Shown: positions 1-8,780, counted from the stretch's first letter. The stretch: DNA of 64,000 nt from HXMU1420-2 sp017643305 (GCA_965217135.1 OZ244249.1:4030001-4094000), one strand, 5' to 3'. Notes: generated from the letters alone by a model not told the origin. Numbers and translations: made by a program.

Positions 1-368
1 ATGGCAACCTGTTGCGCGAAAAGATCGCTCAGCATGGTGCGACCTGCTGGCTGGTGAACACCGGCTGGACCGGCGGCGCGTTCGGCACCGGCAATCGCAT
101 GCCGATCAAAGCGACCCGCGCGCTGCTGACCGCCGCGCTGGAAGGCTCACTTGCCAATGCTGAATTCCGCAAGGACCCAAACTTTGGCTTTGACGTGCCG
201 GTCAGCGTTCCGGGCGTGCCAGAGGTTCTGCTGGACCCGCGCCGCACTTGGGGCGACCCACAGGGCTATGACGCACAGGCAGACAAGCTGGTGCAGATGT
301 TCGCGGACAACTTCGAACAGTATGTTCCGCACATTGATGATGACGTGAAGGCCGTCGCCATCGGCTGA
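1..368 (+). CDS. pckA: Phosphoenolpyruvate carboxykinase (ATP), C-terminal part
   Basis: This is the last ~121 codons of ATP-dependent PEP carboxykinase, which converts oxaloacetate and ATP to PEP, CO2 and ADP in gluconeogenesis. The 5' end lies outside the window; the frame is open from base 3. The retained part includes the nucleotide-binding loop NTGWTGGAFGTGNRM and the family-typical C-terminal helix region (FADNFEQYVPHIDDDV). The gene stops at 366-368 and is followed by a clear intrinsic terminator, so it ends its own transcript. Recognition rests on the loop and the overall C-terminal match to the family; the catalytic P-loop and metal ligands are not in the window. Confidence 0.93.
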   Translation, partial: GNLLREKIAQHGATCWLVNTGWTGGAFGTGNRMPIKATRALLTAALEGSLANAEFRKDPNFGFDVPVSVPGVPEVLLDPRRTWGDPQGYDAQADKLVQMFADNFEQYVPHIDDDVKAVAIG

Positions 369-389
369 CCTGCAACCGTACGACATTTC

Positions 390-426
390 AAAAGCCCGGA
401 CGCCCCGCCGGCGCCGGGCTTTTTTG
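390..426 (+). terminator. Intrinsic terminator of pckA
   Basis: The GC-rich arms AAAGCCCGG and CCGGGCTTT flank a short loop and run into T6. It lies about 22 bp after the pckA stop. Confidence 0.85.
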
Positions 427-485
427 TATTTGGCAGCATGCATAAACGCGACTTGCGCGGGCCAGAAACTGGCGTACAACAAGGC

Positions 486-1496
486 ATGACACGAACACTG
501 AACGTTGACCCCGCCGGTCCTCTGGACCTGCTGCGCGCCTGCCCCGCCTATATTGCCACATCGCTCACCCACACCGCGATTGCGGGCAGGGGTATGTGGG
601 TCAAAGACGAAACCCACCGCATGCGGCTTGGCGCGTTCAAGGCGTTGGGGGGCGTGTACGCCGTGGCGCGACTGATCGAGGCAGGATTAGGCCAACAGAT
701 CGCGCCGGAGGATTTTGTGTCGGAAGACACCAAGACCGCCGCCTCGGCCATGACCTTTGTCTGCGCGAGCGCGGGGAACCATGGAATGTCGGTTGCTGCC
801 GGGGCGCAGCTCTTTGGCGTGCAGGCACGGATCTATCTAGCTGAAACGGTGGATGAAGCCTTTGCTGAGCGTCTACGCGGGCGCGGGGCCAAGGTGGTGC
901 GCGCGGGTGAGACATACGAAGAAAGCGTGGCCGCCGCCGTGGGCGATGCCGCACGAACCGGAGCCATCCATCTGGCGGACGGGTCCTGGCCCGACTACAC
1001 CGAACCCCCACGTTTGGTGATGGAGGGCTATACAATCATCGCCGAAGAAATGCGCGATACGCTGCGCGATGCAAGCACATGGCCCGATCACGTATATCTG
1101 CAGGCGGGGGTTGGCGGGTTCGCCGCCGCGATCGCCGAAATGATCCGCCGCAACTGGGACGTTCAGCCAAAGATCACCGTGGTGGAGCCCGAAGCCGCTG
1201 CGTGCCTGAAAGCCAGCGTGGCGTTGGGTAAGGTTTGCACCGTGGAGGGCCCCGTGTCGGACATGGGGCGGCTCGACTGCAAGACGCCATCCATGCTGGC
1301 GTTTGAAAGCCTGCGCCATACCGCCGATGCCTTTGAAACCGTCAGCGAGAAGGAGGCGCAGGCCGCTGTTCAAGCCGCAGCCGAAGCCGGGTTTGGAACC
1401 ACCCCGTCCGGGGCGGCCGGGCTTGCTGCCGCCCTGCGCGGATCGGCCAAATCGCCATTGGTGATCCTGTCGGAAGGGGCCGTTGATGCCGGTTGA
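486..1496 (+). CDS. dpaL: Diaminopropionate ammonia-lyase-like PLP enzyme
   Basis: Fold-type II PLP enzyme of the diaminopropionate ammonia-lyase family, which cleaves 2,3-diaminopropionate to pyruvate and two ammonia. The PLP-lysine region reads GAFKALGG (Lys52 from the chosen start), followed by an asparagine-containing SAGNHG motif and a glycine-rich phosphate loop GVGGFAAA. I chose ATG 486 because it gives the family-like MTRTLN start; an in-frame ATG at 438 lies close to the pckA terminator. At 336 residues it is shorter than the ~400-residue enteric enzyme. It overlaps the following M20 amidohydrolase by 11 bp, so the two are probably co-translated. The amidohydrolase may deacylate an N-acyl amino acid that this lyase then deaminates. 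True substrate is uncertain; threonine dehydratase-like activity is an alternative. Confidence 0.82.
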   Translation: MTRTLNVDPAGPLDLLRACPAYIATSLTHTAIAGRGMWVKDETHRMRLGAFKALGGVYAVARLIEAGLGQQIAPEDFVSEDTKTAASAMTFVCASAGNHGMSVAAGAQLFGVQARIYLAETVDEAFAERLRGRGAKVVRAGETYEESVAAAVGDAARTGAIHLADGSWPDYTEPPRLVMEGYTIIAEEMRDTLRDASTWPDHVYLQAGVGGFAAAIAEMIRRNWDVQPKITVVEPEAAACLKASVALGKVCTVEGPVSDMGRLDCKTPSMLAFESLRHTADAFETVSEKEAQAAVQAAAEAGFGTTPSGAAGLAAALRGSAKSPLVILSEGAVDAG

Positions 1497-2610
1497 CCTG
1501 ATCGCGTTCCGGCGGGATCTGCATGCCAATCCTGAAACCGGAACCGAGTTGCCCCGTACCGCTGCTAACGTGGCCGATATGCTGAAAGCCGCCGGGCTGG
1601 AGGTCACGCAAGGTGTCGGCGGGCACGGCGTGGTCGCCACCCTGCAACGCGGGTCCGACAACGACGCCATCGGGTTCCGCGCGGATATGGATGCTCTGCC
1701 CATCACCGAAGACACCGGGCTGCCATACCAATCCCGAAACTCCGGCGTGTTCCATGGTTGCGGCCATGACGGGCACACGACCATGCTGCTGGGGGCCGCG
1801 TTGGCGCTGGCCGAAGACGCCGCGTTGGAGCGGACCGTGCATTTCATCTTTCAACCGGATGAAGAAAACGGCACTGGCGCGCGGGCGATGGTGGACGACG
1901 GTCTGTTTGATAGGTTCCCGATGCGCGCCGTCTATGGCCTGCATAACTGGCCCGGCGCGGCGGTTGGGCAATTTCTGACCGGTCCCGGACCGTTTTTTGC
2001 CTTCGAAGACAATTTCGAAATCCGCATCACTGGGCGCGGTGGCCATGCGTCAATGCCAGAGATTGGCGTGGATCCCCTTGTCACCGGTGCAGCCATTGTG
2101 ATGGAGTTGCAAACTATCGTATCGCGCTCGATTGCCGGGCGGGACCATGCGGTAGTGTCAGTGACCGAATTCATCTCCGATGGCGCGCGAAACATCCTGC
2201 CCAGCCATGTGACTTTGCGCGGTGACTGTCGAGGCTATGCGCAAGAGGTCTCTGACACCATACAGACCCGCATGCGCGTAATCGCCGATGGGGTCGCAGT
2301 GACCCACGGGGCCAGCGCAGAAGTAGACTACAGCACATCGTTCCAGCCACTGATCAACGATGCCGCTCATGTCGAAACAGTTGCTGCGGCTGCAGGGCAG
2401 GTCGGTGCGGTCGACACATCCCAAGGTCGGTTTGGCACGTCGGAAGATTTCGCGGAGTTCCTGCGCCACCGCCCCGGTGCCTTCATCCTGATGGGCAATG
2501 GGACGACAGGGGCACATGCCATGCCGTTGCATAACGCAAAGTATGACTTCAACGATGACGCCATCGCAACAGGTGTGGCGTTCTGGACGGCGCTGGCCCA
2601 CGTGGATTGA
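1486..2610 (+). CDS. M20-family amidohydrolase (hippurate/N-acyl-amino-acid hydrolase type)
   Basis: Metal-dependent amidohydrolase of the M20D group (hippurate hydrolase, aminoacylase, IAA-amino-acid hydrolase). Visible motifs are FRADMDALP (about residue 65), the metal-binding HGCGHDGH (about 90), DEENGTGA (about 125, catalytic and metal-ligand Glu pair), GLHNWPG, and the dimerisation-domain GRGGHASMP. The ATG at 1486 follows a GGAAGG-like ribosome site and overlaps the upstream lyase gene. The length, 374 residues, is normal. No signal peptide, so it should act in the cytoplasm. Substrate cannot be read from sequence; coupling to a diaminopropionate-type lyase suggests an N-acyl diamino acid. 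Confidence 0.85.
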   Translation: MPVDLIAFRRDLHANPETGTELPRTAANVADMLKAAGLEVTQGVGGHGVVATLQRGSDNDAIGFRADMDALPITEDTGLPYQSRNSGVFHGCGHDGHTTMLLGAALALAEDAALERTVHFIFQPDEENGTGARAMVDDGLFDRFPMRAVYGLHNWPGAAVGQFLTGPGPFFAFEDNFEIRITGRGGHASMPEIGVDPLVTGAAIVMELQTIVSRSIAGRDHAVVSVTEFISDGARNILPSHVTLRGDCRGYAQEVSDTIQTRMRVIADGVAVTHGASAEVDYSTSFQPLINDAAHVETVAAAAGQVGAVDTSQGRFGTSEDFAEFLRHRPGAFILMGNGTTGAHAMPLHNAKYDFNDDAIATGVAFWTALAHVD

Positions 2611-2752
2611 ACTGGACCAAGGTCCGGACGTTGGCACAGCCCCTGCGACATCCGCGCAATTTTTGAACATTGACGAACCTCAAAACGAATTTAAGTTGCG
2701 CTGCAGGTGCAAAGTGACTAGGACCGGACAGACCGGGAAAAGGAGGTGATTC

Positions 2753-4438
2753 ATGGCCCACGACGGACAAGACTTGCTCATGGAGCAGACTGTTTTGCTG
2801 CCTGATCTGCTGACACTGACCAAAGCTGCAATTGCTCCGGTCGACGCCATACTGGCGACCGCCACAGACAAGGTGCGCAACATGGTCAGCGAGAACGGCC
2901 GCGTTTCCGGCGCGCTACTGGAAGCCAACCAGAGCGCTGCGCATGGGCTGGCATGGCTGGCGACGTACGCGCAAAGCCTGACCCAGATGCAGGGCTGGGC
3001 CGAACGACTGCAAGACAGCGGCAATTTTGGTGAAATCGAACAGTTGATCCACCAAATCGCTTTTGGCGAATACCTCTGGCAGATCTATGGCGGCATCCCG
3101 ATGAGCCAAGGCGAAATCATTCGCCTGCAGGACCTCGGGCTGACCCAGGAAGACATGCGCGCACTGATGGAACCCGCCGTCATGACGCTGACCCATTCCG
3201 CCAATTCCCAGGCTGCGAGAATGCGTCTTGTGGAGTTGATCCAAGAACAGACTGCGAATGCGACCTTTGGCGCCAGCGGGCTGGACGAAGAGCTGGAAAT
3301 GATCCGCGATCAGTTCCGCCGCTATGTCGTCGACAAAGTCGAACCCCATGCACATGACTGGCACCTGAAAGACGAACTGATCCCCATGGAGGTGATCGAC
3401 GAACTGGCCGAAATGGGCGTTTTCGGACTGACCATTCCAGAAGAACTGGGTGGTTTCGGTATGTCCAAGGCTTCCATGGTGGTGGTTTCCGAAGAATTGT
3501 CGCGCGGTTACATCGGCGTCGGCAGCCTTGGGACTCGGTCCGACATCGCCGCGGAGTTGATCATCTGCGGTGGTACGGACGAACAGAAAGAAAAATGGCT
3601 GCCGAAGATTGCCAGCGGGGAAATCTTGCCAACTGCGGTGTTTACGGAACCCAACACCGGATCTGACCTGGGAAGTCTTCGAACCCGCGCGGTCAAGGAC
3701 GGTGACGACTACAAGATCACCGGCAACAAGACTTGGATCACCCACGCCGCACGTACGCATGTGATGACCTTGCTGGCCCGGACTGACCCGGACACGACAG
3801 ATTATCGCGGCCTGTCAATGTTCCTGGCAGAAAAGACACCCGGCACGGATGAAAACCCGTTCCCGACCGAAGGCATGACCGGTGGCGAGATCGAGGTTCT
3901 GGGTTATCGCGGGATGAAGGAATACGAACTGGGCTTCGACAATTTCCATGTGAAGGGTGAAAACCTACTGGGTGGCGAGGAAGGTAAAGGCTTCAAACAG
4001 CTGATGGAAACCTTCGAATCCGCCCGTATTCAGACCGCTGCCCGCGCGATTGGCGTGGCGCAGTCCGCGTTGGACATCGCCCTACAATACGCCCAGGACC
4101 GCAAGCAATTTGGCAAATCCCTGATCGAATACCCACGCGTAGCCGGAAAACTGGCGATGATGGCAGTTGAGATCATGATCACACGGCAGCTGACCTATTA
4201 TTCTGCATGGGAAAAAGACCATGGTCGCCGCTGTGACCTGGAAGCCGGGATGGCCAAGCTGCTGGGCGCACGCGTGGCATGGGCCGCCGCAGATAACGGT
4301 CTGCAGGTTCATGGCGGCAATGGCTTTGCGCTGGAATACAAGATTAGCCGTGTTCTGTGTGACGCCCGTATCCTGAACATCTTTGAAGGTGCGGCGGAAA
4401 TTCAGGCCCAAGTGATCGCGCGGCGTTTGCTGGGCTAA
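2753..4438 (+). CDS. mcd: (2S)-methylsuccinyl-CoA dehydrogenase
   Basis: FAD-dependent acyl-CoA dehydrogenase of 561 residues, about 170 longer than ordinary family members because of an N-terminal extension. That extension, with a QIAFGEYLWQIYGG stretch about residues 100-120, is the hallmark of Mcd, which oxidises methylsuccinyl-CoA to mesaconyl-CoA in the ethylmalonyl-CoA pathway of acetate assimilation. The ACAD core follows: FTEPNTGSDLGS (FAD/substrate loop), QDRKQFGKSL, GGNGFALEY, and IFEGAAEIQ near the C-terminus, which carries the usual catalytic-glutamate position. The start is fixed by a perfect AGGAGG at 2741-2746. A strong terminator follows, so it is transcribed alone or from the upstream region. 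PEP carboxykinase upstream fits growth on C2 compounds. Confidence 0.9.
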   Translation: MAHDGQDLLMEQTVLLPDLLTLTKAAIAPVDAILATATDKVRNMVSENGRVSGALLEANQSAAHGLAWLATYAQSLTQMQGWAERLQDSGNFGEIEQLIHQIAFGEYLWQIYGGIPMSQGEIIRLQDLGLTQEDMRALMEPAVMTLTHSANSQAARMRLVELIQEQTANATFGASGLDEELEMIRDQFRRYVVDKVEPHAHDWHLKDELIPMEVIDELAEMGVFGLTIPEELGGFGMSKASMVVVSEELSRGYIGVGSLGTRSDIAAELIICGGTDEQKEKWLPKIASGEILPTAVFTEPNTGSDLGSLRTRAVKDGDDYKITGNKTWITHAARTHVMTLLARTDPDTTDYRGLSMFLAEKTPGTDENPFPTEGMTGGEIEVLGYRGMKEYELGFDNFHVKGENLLGGEEGKGFKQLMETFESARIQTAARAIGVAQSALDIALQYAQDRKQFGKSLIEYPRVAGKLAMMAVEIMITRQLTYYSAWEKDHGRRCDLEAGMAKLLGARVAWAAADNGLQVHGGNGFALEYKISRVLCDARILNIFEGAAEIQAQVIARRLLG

Positions 4439-4464
4439 GTCGCTGACAATCTGAACATTTGGAG

Positions 4465-4493
4465 CCGGGGGCCACTCCCCCGGTTCTTCTTTG
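4465..4493 (+). terminator. Intrinsic terminator of mcd
   Basis: CCGGGGG and CCCCCGG arms separated by five bases, followed by TTCTTCTTT, 26 bp after the mcd stop. Confidence 0.8.
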
Positions 4494-4570
4494 TCCGGCA
4501 CCCGGGCTGCTTCCATCACATTTCCAGCGGCCCGCTTCGCATGAGGCGAATGCTCCGGTATGACCAAGCT

Positions 4571-4957
4571 ATGCGATTGTTCCTTGCCCTGACCTTGCTA
4601 TCCGCCGCCGGCTGTGTCGGTGACGAAACCTTTGGCAAATATGGCGCGGCAGATCGTCTTTGGGTGCTGTCAGAGATCAACGGCAAGGAGGTCTCCGTAC
4701 CCATAACTCTGACCGTTCCCACCCCTGGCCGGATCGCCGGGCAGGCGGACTGTGTGACCTATGCCGCAAAAATGATCGCACCATATCCGTGGTTCGAAAC
4801 CAAGGCCATCGAAACCAGCAACCGCACATGCGAGAAAACGCCAGCCGAAACCCGTTACTTGCTGGCCCTGACCGGGGTGACCCAGTCCGAGGTTCTAAAC
4901 GATACACTGATCCTATCTGGCAACGAAGCGGAGTTGGTGTTCAAAGCCGCCGAGTGA
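4571..4957 (+). CDS. Small META/HslJ-like outer-membrane lipoprotein
   Basis: A 128-residue lipoprotein. ATG 4571 gives a short signal peptide MRLFLALTLLSAAGC with a lipobox LSAAGC, so Cys15 would be lipidated; an in-frame upstream ATG at 4541 would spoil this n-region. The mature part contains WVLSEINGKEVSVPITLTV and a C-terminal LILSGNEAELVF strand. This resembles META-domain (HslJ-type) proteins, small beta-proteins of unclear envelope function. Two further Cys (about 60 and 87) could form a disulfide. Its 3' end overlaps convergent recO by 17 bp. Family assignment is tentative; lipoprotein status is well supported. Confidence 0.65.
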   Translation: MRLFLALTLLSAAGCVGDETFGKYGAADRLWVLSEINGKEVSVPITLTVPTPGRIAGQADCVTYAAKMIAPYPWFETKAIETSNRTCEKTPAETRYLLALTGVTQSEVLNDTLILSGNEAELVFKAAE

Positions 4958-5666
4958 ACGCGTCTATAAACCGGGCACGCACCTCGGGAAGAGGTTTATG
5001 AGCCAATTCTGCCGCCACCCGATGCTCCAGAAAATGGCCTGTTGTCTGGAATCCGGCGGCGATTTCAACATCTGGCGCAGTACCTTCACCCCGCAGACAG
5101 GGGGGCAGAGGCAGCAAACGGTCCACCCATTCCCCCGCCCCCTTCGCTGACACGGCCCGGCCTGTGCGGGGCGAGACATAGGTCAGCCCATCCGTCTGGC
5201 CTGTCACGGCACAGACGGAAAGGTCCAGACCATAGCCCAGTTCCTCCAGCAAATCGCGTTCCCAGTGCAGATAGGCCAGTGGCCAGATCTCGGTCTGGTC
5301 CAACAGGTCCAGCAGGCGTTCGGTGCGTGTATAGAACGCGACGTGGGCCTGCCGTTCCGGCAGGCAGAAGGATACCAGCCCCAGCACCGCGTTGAGCCCG
5401 GCCAGTGCCAGCCGGTCGCCCATAGCCACCGCTGCCCGACTGCGGACAGGCTCCACGTGGTAGGTGCCCAAATGGTCTTCCAAGCGCGCGCGCCATTCCA
5501 CCTGCACCTGCGCACCGGGCTGCAGGACTGGGGCAAGTTTCCGGCTGGTCCCGCCGCGCACAATGCCTGAATGCCTGCCGTGGTCTTCTGTGAATACGTC
5601 GATGATCGCCGCAGTTTCGCCATGCGGCCGGACGGTCAGCAAGATACCATGGTCGGTCCATTCCAT
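4941..5666 (-). CDS. recO: DNA repair protein RecO
   Basis: RecO, the single-strand annealing and RecA-loading mediator of the RecFOR recombination pathway; 241 residues. The N-terminal OB-fold signature begins MEWTDHGILLTVRPHGE and runs through the family pattern GGTSRKLAPVLQPG. The helical part includes AYLHWERDLLEELGYGLDLS. The start at 5666 gives the canonical opening; an upstream in-frame ATG at 5747 would add 27 unrelated residues. It is the last gene of the long minus-strand housekeeping run. In contrast with the tight packing upstream, it is separated from the DUF1491 gene by 274 bp filled with an opposite-strand gene remnant. Confidence 0.93.
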   Translation of the reverse strand: MEWTDHGILLTVRPHGETAAIIDVFTEDHGRHSGIVRGGTSRKLAPVLQPGAQVQVEWRARLEDHLGTYHVEPVRSRAAVAMGDRLALAGLNAVLGLVSFCLPERQAHVAFYTRTERLLDLLDQTEIWPLAYLHWERDLLEELGYGLDLSVCAVTGQTDGLTYVSPRTGRAVSAKGAGEWVDRLLPLPPCLRGEGTAPDVEIAAGFQTTGHFLEHRVAAELAHKPLPEVRARFIDAFTRRL

Positions 5667-5684
5667 GGCGCGACTATCGGCGTG

Positions 5685-5999
5685 GATGCGCCCGGTGACA
5701 AGGTCGCGCTTGCCTGGGCTCGTCACCCACTCCACCGCCCGGCGCATGCAGTGCTCTGGCTGATCTGGCCGGGGCTGTACATAGCATACGCGCTACTTCG
5801 GGGAGAGGTTGACGGGCGGCACCCGTACTTCTTCATCGGCCCGCCACTCATTGGCTGGCCCAAGGTGATCTTGTGGTGCGTCGGGTTGGGCGGGGTGTTC
5901 TGGCTATTTGGCGTGCTGATTGTCGCGATGACGCGCCGGTTCAGTCCAGCCCGTCTTCGCCCAGCAAATGGCGGCCTTGACGGTCTTCGACCTCAATAA
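5685..5999 (+). pseudogene. Truncated Pr6Pr-family membrane protein (C-terminal remnant)
   Basis: The plus frame contains VLWLIWPGLYIAYALLRGEV, then HPYFFIGPPLIGW, then a second hydrophobic segment and a basic tail. I recall the same order (WLxYPxxYxxYxLxRGxxxG-xYPYxF) at the C-terminus of Pr6Pr-family membrane proteins, which normally have about six membrane spans and ~200 residues. Here only the last two spans remain. The frame is open upstream to 5571, but that part is antisense to recO and does not resemble the family. The 3' end overlaps convergent DUF1491 by 59 bp. I read this as a 5'-deleted gene; a real short two-span protein is possible. Confidence 0.5.
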
Positions 6000-6267
6000 C
6001 CCACAGGTCCGGATCAAAGCCGCGTTGCTTGGTGATTGCGGTGTCCACATCGGTTTCGTCCCCAGCCGCAAGTTCTACCCAAGTGCGCGCGCCAGACATC
6101 AGATCAAAACTGCGTTGGAACGCTGTCGCCTGACCGTTCAGTGTGTTGAGTTTCACCAGAACCGCACCCGCTGTGTCATCGCCATGAGACACAACAAAGG
6201 CCGGGATATCCATCAGGCGGAGGCGCGTCAGATAGGCATCCACCCAGATGCGGGCCGTTAAACGCAT
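5941..6267 (-). CDS. DUF1491 family protein
   Basis: A 108-residue protein matching the DUF1491 family of alphaproteobacteria: it opens with LTARIWVDAYLTRL and contains GDDTAGAVLVKLNTL, then a C-terminal DPDLWVIEVEDRQGRHLL. No membrane segment or enzymatic motif is visible and the function is unknown. It lies 27 bp after era on the same strand, in the same order as in related genomes, so it is probably the distal gene of the rnc-era transcript. Confidence 0.85.
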   Translation of the reverse strand: MRLTARIWVDAYLTRLRLMDIPAFVVSHGDDTAGAVLVKLNTLNGQATAFQRSFDLMSGARTWVELAAGDETDVDTAITKQRGFDPDLWVIEVEDRQGRHLLGEDGLD

Positions 6268-6294
6268 GGTCGTTGCACCAGCAGCGTGGCCTGC

Positions 6295-7215
6295 CTAGGC
6301 GCCATCCTTGAAGTCCAGTCCCATTTCCGAATACCGCTCCGCATCGTCCATCCACTTTTCGCGCACCAGCACTCGGGTAAAGAGGTGTATTTTGCGTTCG
6401 AGGAATTTCTCCAATTCTTCGCGCGCGGCTCGGCTGACGGCCTTGATGGTTTCACCTTTCTTGCCCAGCACGATGCCCTTGTGGCCGTCGCGAGACACAT
6501 AAATGACCTGATCTATACGGGCCGAGCCATCGGGGCGTTCCTCCCAGCTCTCCGTCTCGACGGTCAGCTGGTAGGGCAGTTCCTGATGCAGGCGCAGGGT
6601 CAGCTTTTCACGGGTCATTTCCGCCGCGATCATGCGTAGGGGCAGATCGGCGATCTGGTCTTCGGGGTAGAGCCACGGGCTGTCAGGCATTTCACCGGCC
6701 AGCCATTTGCGCAGGTCGTCTACGCCGTGTCCACGCTCGGCCGAGATCATGAAGGTTTCAGCGAAGGGAAACTCGGCGTTCAGCTTCTCGCTCAGGCCCA
6801 GCAGCTCTTCAGCCTGGACCTTGTCGATCTTGTTGATGGCCAGCGCGACTTTGCGTTCACCGGCCACCTGCGGCAACCCGTTCAAAATGTTGGCGACACC
6901 ATCGGTCAGGCCACGGTGCGCCTCCACCAGCAGGACGATCACATCAGCGTCTGCAGCTCCGCCCCAGGCGGCGGCGACCATGGCACGGTCCAGCCTGCGA
7001 CGTGGACGAAACAGACCAGGCGTATCCACAAATACGATCTGCGCATCACCTTCCAGCGCGACACCCCGGATACGGGCGCGGGTGGTCTGCACCTTGTGCG
7101 TCACGATCGAAACCTTGGCCCCAACCATGCGATTAAGCAGCGTGGATTTGCCCGCGTTCGGTTCCCCGATCAGAGCGACAAACCCAGCTTTGGTGGGTCC
7201 ATCTTGAATGGTCAT
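6295..7215 (-). CDS. era: GTPase Era
   Basis: Essential GTPase that assists 16S rRNA maturation and 30S assembly. The N-terminal Ras-like domain has G1 GEPNAGKST (about 17-25), G2 in KVQTTRARIRG, G3 DTPG (about 64) and G4 NKID (about 127). The C-terminal KH domain contains the GKKGETIKAVSRAAREELEKFL pattern that binds the 3' end of 16S rRNA. Its length of 306 residues is normal. The start codon overlaps the rnc stop (ATGA), so it is translationally coupled to RNase III, a widely conserved pairing. Confidence 0.97.
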   Translation of the reverse strand: MTIQDGPTKAGFVALIGEPNAGKSTLLNRMVGAKVSIVTHKVQTTRARIRGVALEGDAQIVFVDTPGLFRPRRRLDRAMVAAAWGGAADADVIVLLVEAHRGLTDGVANILNGLPQVAGERKVALAINKIDKVQAEELLGLSEKLNAEFPFAETFMISAERGHGVDDLRKWLAGEMPDSPWLYPEDQIADLPLRMIAAEMTREKLTLRLHQELPYQLTVETESWEERPDGSARIDQVIYVSRDGHKGIVLGKKGETIKAVSRAAREELEKFLERKIHLFTRVLVREKWMDDAERYSEMGLDFKDGA

Positions 7216-7898
7216 GTCTGTTTCTCCAGACGTTTTAGCAGGAGATCGGCGGCTGCCTGTTCTGCTTCGCGTTTCGATCCGCCTTCTGCCTGCGCCTCTG
7301 CGCCCGAGGCCAGCCGCGCGGCTATGGTAAACCGGGGCGCGTGGTCAGGACCATCCCGGGCAATCTCTACATAGCGCGGCGGGGGCTCGCCGCGCGCCTG
7401 CACCCATTCCTGCAACGCGGTTTTGGCATCGCGCGCTTGAGCTTCGACATTGATCAGCTTGTCTCCCCAATGTTTCAGGATCACCTTGCGCGCAGCATCC
7501 AGCCCACCGTCCAGATAAATTGCGGCCAGTACCGCCTCCATCGCATCGCCGAGAATGGCGTTCTTGCGACGGCCGCCAGTGTTCTGTTCACCGCGCCCCA
7601 GCCGCAGCACCGCGCCAAGGTCCATCATACGGGCAACGTCGGCACAGGTTTCCTTGCGCACAAGCGCATTGTAGCGGGGTGCCAACGTACCTTCGTCGGC
7701 GGATTGATCCTGCGCTAGCAGCGCCTCGGCAATAGCAAGATTCAGAACCCGGTCACCCAGAAACTCCAACCGCTGGTTGCTGGGCCGCGTATCGCTGGCC
7801 AAAGAGTTATGCGTCAGCGCGCGTCGCAACAGGTCAGGATCGGAAAACCTGTAACCGATCCGGTCCTGAAAGTCGGAAAGCTCGCGTGACTGCTTCAC
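7212..7898 (-). CDS. rnc: Ribonuclease III
   Basis: Double-strand-specific endoribonuclease for rRNA and mRNA processing; 228 residues. The catalytic signature NQRLEFLGDRVL and the second metal-binding segment DAMEAVLAAIYLDGG are intact. A dsRNA-binding domain covers about residues 155-225, ending GGSKREAEQAAADLLL. The start is GTG at 7898, which overlaps the lepB stop as GTGA; the frame extends upstream to 7931 but only inside lepB. It sits between lepB and era with coupled starts on both sides. Confidence 0.96.
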   Translation of the reverse strand: MKQSRELSDFQDRIGYRFSDPDLLRRALTHNSLASDTRPSNQRLEFLGDRVLNLAIAEALLAQDQSADEGTLAPRYNALVRKETCADVARMMDLGAVLRLGRGEQNTGGRRKNAILGDAMEAVLAAIYLDGGLDAARKVILKHWGDKLINVEAQARDAKTALQEWVQARGEPPPRYVEIARDGPDHAPRFTIAARLASGAEAQAEGGSKREAEQAAADLLLKRLEKQT

Positions 7899-8719
7899 TC
7901 GATCCTCTTGAAGAACCGGCCACCGCGCCAATCCCAGAAGAATAGCATCGACCGTCCGGCGGCTGAGAACATGATGCGGTCGGCCCGGCCGACCAGGTTT
8001 TCATACGGTACAAAGCCCACACCGCCCGCCGTTGCCGGAATGCGGCTGTCGGTGGAATTGTCACGGTTGTCGCCCATGAAGAAGAAATGGCCTTCGGGCA
8101 CAACATAAACCCCGGTGTCATCCGTGCGGGCCTCGGTGATGTTCAGCGTTTTGTAGCTGCGCCCGTTCGGCAAGGTTTCCACCTGACGGGATTTGGTACA
8201 GACGCCGCCCTGCCCCACCGGGCGGTTTTCACATTGTGGCCAAACACGGGTTGGCCCCTGCGGCTCCATAACTTCTTCGTTCAGACCATCATCTTGTAAT
8301 TGCACCGGAGTACCGTTGATGTGGACCACGCTGTCTTTCACCTGCACCCGGTCCCCCGGCAGGCCGATCAGACGCTTGATGAAATCGCGGCCCGTCACCG
8401 GATGGCGGAAGACCACAACATCGCCGCGCTCGGGCTCTGCGCCCCAAATGCGTTTGTTGTTTCCCTTGATGAAACCGCACAGATCGTCGGCTTCGATGTT
8501 GATGAACCCGAGGTTTGGACAGGAGGCATAGGAATACCCGTAGGCCATCTTGTTCACGAAGAGAAAATCCCCGATCAGCAGTGTTTCCTTCATCGACCCG
8601 GACGGGATCCAGAAAGGTTGAAGGAAAAGGGTACGGAACACACCGGCGATGAGCATCGCATAGACGATGGTCTTGATCGTCTCCACGATCGCACTGCCTG
8701 CACTGGCTTTCTCGGCCAT
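7895..8719 (-). CDS. lepB: Signal peptidase I
   Basis: Membrane-bound serine/lysine protease that removes signal peptides on the outer face of the inner membrane. One N-terminal membrane segment spans about residues 11-33, followed by the catalytic PSGSM motif (Ser42) and the general-base region DFIKRLIGLPGD (Lys about 114). The C-terminal GDNRDNSTDSR box is present. The length is 274 residues. ATG 8719 follows a GAGGAGAGG ribosome site. A 61-bp gap separates it from acpS; the rnc start overlaps its stop. Confidence 0.97.
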   Translation of the reverse strand: MAEKASAGSAIVETIKTIVYAMLIAGVFRTLFLQPFWIPSGSMKETLLIGDFLFVNKMAYGYSYASCPNLGFINIEADDLCGFIKGNNKRIWGAEPERGDVVVFRHPVTGRDFIKRLIGLPGDRVQVKDSVVHINGTPVQLQDDGLNEEVMEPQGPTRVWPQCENRPVGQGGVCTKSRQVETLPNGRSYKTLNITEARTDDTGVYVVPEGHFFFMGDNRDNSTDSRIPATAGGVGFVPYENLVGRADRIMFSAAGRSMLFFWDWRGGRFFKRIE

Positions 8720-8780
8720 GGGCCTCTCCTCGACGGTTGTGTTGCCTGCGAGCGCTACATGAGCGCGGGGGTGCGGCCTG

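Noticed and set aside
2690..2720. TTGCG...GTGCAAAG upstream of mcd, similar to short-chain acyl-CoA regulator sites with TTTGCAAA.
   Set aside because: Only one imperfect half-site; not enough to call an operator.
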